27,840 bases of DNA from NCBI GenBank assembly GCA_027030565.1, contig JALVEU010000212.1:1-27840 (forward strand), written 5' to 3'. Made by a program: the position numbers and the translations under genes. The stretch is from Gammaproteobacteria bacterium (GTDB lineage: Bacteria; Pseudomonadota; Gammaproteobacteria; JAJDOJ01). Of this stretch, positions 24,155-27,840 are shown piece after piece. Position 1 is the stretch's first letter. Each line of letters starts with the position of its first letter. Under the pieces are notes generated by a model, which ran no database searches, was not told where the DNA came from, and was given only the letters and a program-made list of their open reading frames with translations.

Positions 24155-25746
24155 CGCGGCGCGCGGTGCTGACGCTCACCGGGCTGCTGATCTTCGTGAT
24201 CGGCCTGCTGCCGGTGCTGTCCATGCTGGTGCAGAGCCTGCACAGCGACGGGCACTGGAGCCTGGGCGCCTACCGCGGGCTGCTCGCCTCGGCCCGGCAA
24301 TGGACCCTCATGGAGCACAGCCTCGTGCTCGCAGCCTTGGTGACGGCGCTCACCCTGCTCCTCGGCGTGCCGCTGGGCCTGCTGCTCGGTAAGACGGACC
24401 TGCCGGGCCGAAGGCTGCTGACGGGATTGTTCGTCGTGCCCCTGCTCCTGCCGCCCTATGTGCTGGCCGTCTCCTGGGCCGACCTCCTGGGCCCGGAGGG
24501 GCTGCTGGCCCGGATCGCCGGGCCGGACGCCGTGCAGGCCCCCACGCACTGGCTGTTCGGGCTGCCGGGCTGCGTGCTGGTCCTGGGCTCGGTGTTCCTG
24601 CCCATTCCCATGCTGTTGACCATGGTCTTTCTGCGCACCGTGGACCCGCGGCTCGAGGAGGCGGCCCGGCTGATGGCCCCGTGGCCGCAGGTCCTTAGAG
24701 GCATCACCCTGCCTCTGATCCTCCCGGGGATCGCCCTGGCGGCCGTGCTCGTGTTCCTGCTGAGTCTCGGCGAGTTCAGCGTGCCCACCTTCCTGCGCTA
24801 CGACGTGTTTCCCGTGGAGAGCTTCGTGCAGTTCTCCGCCTTCTACGACTTCCAGGCCGCCACCGCGGCCGCCGTGCCGCTGGCGGGCATCACCCTGATC
24901 CTCCTGCTCCTGGAAGGCGCCTTCCTGCGCGAGCGCACCGGTCAGCTGCGCCTGACCGGCCCCGGGCGCGGCTGGCCACGCATCGCGCTCGGTGCGCGTC
25001 GCACGGGCTGGGTCGCCGTCGCCGGGTTCCTGGCGTCCGTGCTGGTGCTCGTGCCCATGGGCGCGCTGGCGGTGCAATCGGCCGACGCGGGCGCCTATGA
25101 GGAGGCCCTGCACCGCGCCGGTGACAGCCTGGTGCGGAGCCTGGTCTATGCCAGCATCGGCGCCACTACCCTCACCGTACTGGGCTTCTTGGCCGGCTAC
25201 CTGGTCCACACCCGGGCGCTGCCCTTCTGGCGTTCGGTGGACTCCGTGACCCTGTTCCTGTTCGCCCTGCCCAGCACGGTCATCGGCATCGGCCTGATCA
25301 GCCTGTGGAACACCCCGTGGACCAACCTCGTCTATGCGACCCCGGCCATCATCGTCCTGGGCTATCTGGCCAAGTACACGGTCCTCACCAGCCGCATCTC
25401 GGCCACCCAGCTCGGCCTCATCCCGCCCTCCATGGAGGAGGCCGCCCAGGTGGCCGGTGCCGGCTGGACGAGGCGCATGGCGTGGATCGTCGCCCCCCTC
25501 GCCGGCCGCGGCTTGGCCGCCGCATGGCTGGTGGGCTATCTCTTCTCCCTGCGCGACACGGGGATCACCATGCTGGTCTATCCGCCGGGCCACGAGACCC
25601 TTCCGGTGCGCATCTTCACCCTCATGGCCAACGGGTCGCCGCAGCTCATCGCCGCGCTGTGCCTCATCATGGTGGCTGCCAGCGTGGTCCCCCTGGGCCT
25701 GCTCGCGCTGGTGCCGCGGCTCGGCCGGAGGCTGCAACGGATATGA
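24151..25746 (+). CDS. ABC importer permease, fused two-domain
   Basis: The protein has 531 residues with about 12 membrane helices in two homologous halves, each with an EAA loop: EEAARLMAPWPQVLRGITLPLI in the first and EEAAQVAGAGWTRRMAWIVAPLA in the second. This is the same class as the permease at 3144-4862. The GTG start at 24151 overlaps the binding-protein stop (GTGA). The substrate follows that of the binding protein upstream and is unknown. Confidence 0.88.
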   Translation: MTRRAVLTLTGLLIFVIGLLPVLSMLVQSLHSDGHWSLGAYRGLLASARQWTLMEHSLVLAALVTALTLLLGVPLGLLLGKTDLPGRRLLTGLFVVPLLLPPYVLAVSWADLLGPEGLLARIAGPDAVQAPTHWLFGLPGCVLVLGSVFLPIPMLLTMVFLRTVDPRLEEAARLMAPWPQVLRGITLPLILPGIALAAVLVFLLSLGEFSVPTFLRYDVFPVESFVQFSAFYDFQAATAAAVPLAGITLILLLLEGAFLRERTGQLRLTGPGRGWPRIALGARRTGWVAVAGFLASVLVLVPMGALAVQSADAGAYEEALHRAGDSLVRSLVYASIGATTLTVLGFLAGYLVHTRALPFWRSVDSVTLFLFALPSTVIGIGLISLWNTPWTNLVYATPAIIVLGYLAKYTVLTSRISATQLGLIPPSMEEAAQVAGAGWTRRMAWIVAPLAGRGLAAAWLVGYLFSLRDTGITMLVYPPGHETLPVRIFTLMANGSPQLIAALCLIMVAASVVPLGLLALVPRLGRRLQRI

Positions 25747-26441
25747 AGCTCGTCGCACTCCAGTCGGTCTCCAAGCACTACGGGCCCCAGCCGGTGCTGC
25801 AACAGGTCTCGTTCGCCATCGAGCCGGGCGAACGGGTGGTAGTCCTCGGGCCCTCGGGCTGCGGCAAGACCACGGTGCTGCGGCTCATCGCCGGCTTCGA
25901 GGCGCCCGACGCGGGCCAGCTCCTGCTGGCCGGCCGCACGGTCTCCGGGCCGGGGCGGATCCTCGTGCCCCCCGAGGCGCGCAACGTGGGCATGGTCTTC
26001 CAGGACCTGGCCCTGTGGCCACATCTCACCGTGCACGGCAATCTGGAATTCGGCCTCAAGGCCCGGCACGTGCCGCGGGCGGAACGTGAACGGCGCATCC
26101 ACGAGATGCTCGAGCGGGTGGGTCTGAGTGGGCTCGAGGCACGCCGGCCCGCCGAGCTCTCCGGCGGACAGCAGCAGCGCGTGGCCCTGGCCCGCGCCCT
26201 GGTCCTCGCGCCCCGGGTGTTGCTCATGGACGAGCCCCTGTCCAGCCTCGACCTGGACCTCAACCTGCGCCTGCGCCAGGAGATCCTCGCCCTGCACGAG
26301 GCCCTCGGCTTCACCCTCCTCTACGTGACCCATGACCGCGACGAGGCCTTCGATATCGCCTCGCGGGTGATCCTCATGCGCCGGGGCCGGGTGATGCTGG
26401 ACGGGACCGTCGCCGAGGCGCAGCAGGCCTTGGCCCGCTGA
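25743..26441 (+). CDS. ABC importer ATP-binding protein without TOBE domain
   Basis: The protein has 232 residues: Walker A GPSGCGKT (36-43), Q-loop Q87 in GMVFQDLALWPHL, signature LSGGQ (139-143), Walker B LLMDEP (160-165) and the switch His in YVTHDRDEA. It ends shortly after the ATPase core, so it lacks the C-terminal TOBE region present in the 370-residue ATPase at 2035-3147. The ATG overlaps the permease stop (ATGA). The three ABC genes are therefore translationally coupled. Confidence 0.9.
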   Translation: MKLVALQSVSKHYGPQPVLQQVSFAIEPGERVVVLGPSGCGKTTVLRLIAGFEAPDAGQLLLAGRTVSGPGRILVPPEARNVGMVFQDLALWPHLTVHGNLEFGLKARHVPRAERERRIHEMLERVGLSGLEARRPAELSGGQQQRVALARALVLAPRVLLMDEPLSSLDLDLNLRLRQEILALHEALGFTLLYVTHDRDEAFDIASRVILMRRGRVMLDGTVAEAQQALAR

Positions 26442-26456
26442 GAAGCGGCCGAGTTG

Positions 26457-26509
26457 CGTGGAATGGGCGGGCCTGAATGCTAGCCCGAGCGACGCAGGGT
26501 CATTCCACG
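26457..26509. terminator. Nested inverted repeat between convergent genes
   Basis: CGTGGAATG (26457-26465) pairs perfectly with CATTCCACG (26501-26509), and CGGGC / GCCCG (26468-26472 and 26483-26487) forms an inner hairpin. It lies between the ABC operon and the convergent arsR-type gene, so it may serve as a two-way terminator, though there is no strong T-tract. Confidence 0.45.
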
Positions 26510-26531
26510 GGATCCCGTTCGCAGCGAAGCT

Positions 26532-26867
26532 TCACCCATGGGATCCTTCCCCCTGCGACCGCGTGGCCCGCCAGCGGCGAAAGGCGTCGAGCAGCGCCAG
26601 GCGCTCGGGATCCGCGAGGCAGTAATACACATAGGGCCCCCTTCGTTCCGGACGTACGAGGCCCGCCTCCCGCAGGGCCCGTAGATGAAAGGACACGTTG
26701 GTCTGGCTCAGCCCCGTCGCCTCGACCACGTCCGACACCGGTCGGCATTCCAGGCCCAGACTATAGAGGATGCGCAAGCGATTGGGCTCGGCCAGCAGCT
26801 TGAAGATCTCACTCAGGGCCTTGGCCGATGCGCATGTACTTGCGTCTTCGCTCATATGCGCAGACAC
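26532..26867 (-). CDS. ArsR/SmtB-family transcriptional repressor
   Basis: The protein has 111 residues: ALSEIFKLLAEPNRLRILYSL, then the winged helix-turn-helix VSDVVEATGLSQTNVSFHLRALREAGLV and the wing RRGPYVYYCLADPE. The classical arsenic site ELCVCDLL is not present; at the corresponding place it has ECRPVSDVV with one Cys, so its ligand is unclear. The longest start is a GTG at 26867; ATG at 26855 is an alternative. It is divergent from a methyltransferase pseudogene and probably regulated that gene and itself through the repeats at 26851-26875. Confidence 0.88.
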   Translation of the reverse strand: MSAHMSEDASTCASAKALSEIFKLLAEPNRLRILYSLGLECRPVSDVVEATGLSQTNVSFHLRALREAGLVRPERRGPYVYYCLADPERLALLDAFRRWRATRSQGEGSHG

Positions 26868-26875
26868 TCATATGC
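26851..26875. promoter_or_regulatory. Direct repeats at the start of the ArsR-type gene
   Basis: CTCATATGC occurs twice, at 26851-26859 and 26867-26875, 16 bp apart, each holding the palindrome CATATG. They overlap the arsR start codons and lie in an AT-richer spot, as expected of an ArsR operator. A minus-strand TTGACA (26919-26924) is a possible -35 element. Confidence 0.45.
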
Positions 26876-26984
26876 ATCTCGGATCCGCTCATGGGATGGT
26901 CGGTAATCCGGAGCGGGCTGTCAAAAGACTTCGGGATCACGCGGTGCCCCGCGGAGCGTGCGGGCGAGCTACAGGAGCAGCACG

Positions 26985-27458
26985 ATGAACGACGGTGTCC
27001 TTCCCCCAGCGACGCTCATGCCCGACAAGGATTGGTGGGAGGTGCTGTGGCCCGACCCGGCGCGGGTGCTGCGGGGGTAGGAATCAGGCCCGGAATGGAG
27101 GCGGTGGACCTGTGCTGCAGCGACGGCCATTTCACACGGCCCATCTGTGAGCGGGTACGCCCCGGCCGCGCCTGGGCAGTAGACCTCGATGCCGATCTGC
27201 TCCGGCAGACCGAAGAGGCCTGTCGGGGCCACGCAAACCTTCGGCCGGTGCTTGGGGACGCACGCGCCCTGCCTGCGCAAATCGGCGCACCGGCCGACTT
27301 TGTTTCATGGCCAACACCTTCCACGGTGTACCGGACAAGACCGGGCTGGCCAGGGCGGTGCACACGGCACTCAAGCCCCTGGGCCGATTCGCCATCGTCA
27401 ACTGGTATCGCCGCCCGCGCGAAAATACCACTACGCCGCAGTATTCCAGAAGGCATGA
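26985..27458 (+). pseudogene. Broken class I SAM-dependent methyltransferase
   Basis: A good ribosome-binding site (AGGAG) and ATG at 26985 start PDKDWWEVLWPDPARVLRG, which then meets TAG at 27078. In a second frame follows GIRPGMEAVDLCCSDGHFTRPICERV and LDADLLRQTEEACRGHANLRPVLGDARAL, the SAM-binding core. At about 27306 the frame shifts again to MANTFHGVPDKTGLARAVHTALKPLGRFAIVNWYRRPRE; one missing T explains it. The end KYHYAAVFQKA is in a third frame, and about 40 residues normally present before it are missing, which indicates an internal deletion near 27420. With two frameshifts and a deletion it is not functional. It was probably a target of the divergent ArsR-type repressor. Confidence 0.8.
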
Positions 27459-27736
27459 GCACCACTCCATCGCAAATGAGCACCACGAACCGCGCTGACC
27501 GTTAGGCAATGCCATGCTCGCAGTGCGGCATCAGTATCGGCCAAGCGATCCCGGCCGATACGCTCCCCGGCCTGTCGGCTGAAAAGCATGCACCGCCTCG
27601 ATCCACAGTGGGTCGAACTGAAAACTCAATGCAAAGAATGCAAGGCGGTCGAGCGTGATCGGCCGGCACAGAAATGCAGCTCCAGCAAGGGACAGGCGAG
27701 TACATGGGTCATGATCCGTCGAAGCGGTGATCATCT
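27459..27736. other. No recognised gene
   Basis: This stretch has no convincing coding sequence. A short plus-strand frame from 27588 contains CKEC, and a minus-strand frame is open across the region, but neither has a recognisable domain or clear ribosome-binding site. Confidence 0.4.
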
Positions 27737-27840
27737 TCAGCGCAATGCGCGTTGATAGACCAGTTCGTCGGTATTGTGGGTGAGAAGGGCCCGCCAGCTT
27801 GCACCGAGGAAACGTCTGGCCCCAGCGAACGAGAAGATGA
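27737..27840 (-). CDS. Possible C-terminal end of an unknown protein, cut by window edge
   Basis: On the minus strand a frame open to the right edge gives 33 residues, including FAGARRFLGASWRALLTHNTDELVYQRALR, and stops at 27737. The composition looks protein-like, but no family is recognised. Confidence 0.3.
   Translation of the reverse strand, partial: IFSFAGARRFLGASWRALLTHNTDELVYQRALR

Noticed and set aside
24088..25758. 556-residue minus-strand frame opposite the second ABC permease
   Set aside because: Extremely Gln/His/Arg-rich shadow of a permease gene.
27588..27755. Short plus-strand frame with CKEC near the right edge
   Set aside because: A single CxxC in about 55 residues without a ribosome-binding site or domain is too little.
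1..27840. CRISPR arrays, tRNA or rRNA genes, complete insertion sequences
   Set aside because: No regularly spaced repeats, no cloverleaf or rRNA sequence and no transposase gene were recognised on reading both strands.

Overview
This is a very GC-rich chromosomal window with dense, mostly Gram-negative-type genes: TolC-family outer-membrane protein, two beta-barrel outer-membrane proteins, periplasmic binding proteins and a MerA with a MerR-type operator. The mix (metal efflux, mercury reduction, two ferric-iron-type ABC importers, encapsulated ferritin, DUF302, TauE/SafE) suggests a proteobacterium, probably a gammaproteobacterial chemolithotroph or sulfur oxidiser. That lineage is inference from gene content only; there is no rRNA or tRNA in the window.

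Layout. 1-694 (minus): start of a Czc/Cus-type heavy-metal efflux cluster (CzcI-like small protein, then a CzcC-like outer-membrane protein running off the left edge). 789-5909 (minus): ferric-iron ABC importer (binding protein, fused two-domain permease, ATPase) followed by a class II aldolase fused to a Dabb domain, with a Fur-box-like promoter at about 5990-6029. 6082-8229 (plus): alpha/beta hydrolase, outer-membrane beta barrel and secreted HMA metal-binding protein. 8358-9557: encapsulated ferritin with its targeting peptide, followed by the encapsulin shell. 9681-13220: class I fructose-bisphosphate aldolase, then a translationally coupled trio: CPA-type antiporter, PII-like protein and TauE/SafE exporter. 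13420-14727: APC amino-acid permease. 14728-15990: a less GC-rich patch with hairpins and a DUF302 gene. 15991-17859 (minus): complete mercuric reductase with a textbook mer operator but no merR, merT or merP. 17861-18946: a graveyard of truncated genes (methyltransferase, LysR, DedA, permease pieces). 19080-21494: six-TM potassium channel with RCK domain plus a separate RCK-only protein. 21625-26441: concanavalin-like secreted protein, outer-membrane barrel and a second ABC importer whose binding protein lacks the ferric-iron tyrosine pair. 26532-27458: ArsR-family repressor divergent from a methyltransferase pseudogene with at least three lesions. The right edge may hold the end of another minus-strand gene.

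How it fits together. Much of the window handles metals: import of iron, storage of iron in a protein nanocompartment, export of divalent metals and detoxification of mercury. A second theme is ion homeostasis (antiporter with PII-like partner, K+ channel with RCK proteins). The most novel-looking units are the antiporter/PII-like/TauE trio, the aldolase-Dabb fusion in the iron-import operon, and the importer at 21625-26441 that pairs a DUF1080-like protein and an outer-membrane barrel with a non-canonical binding protein.
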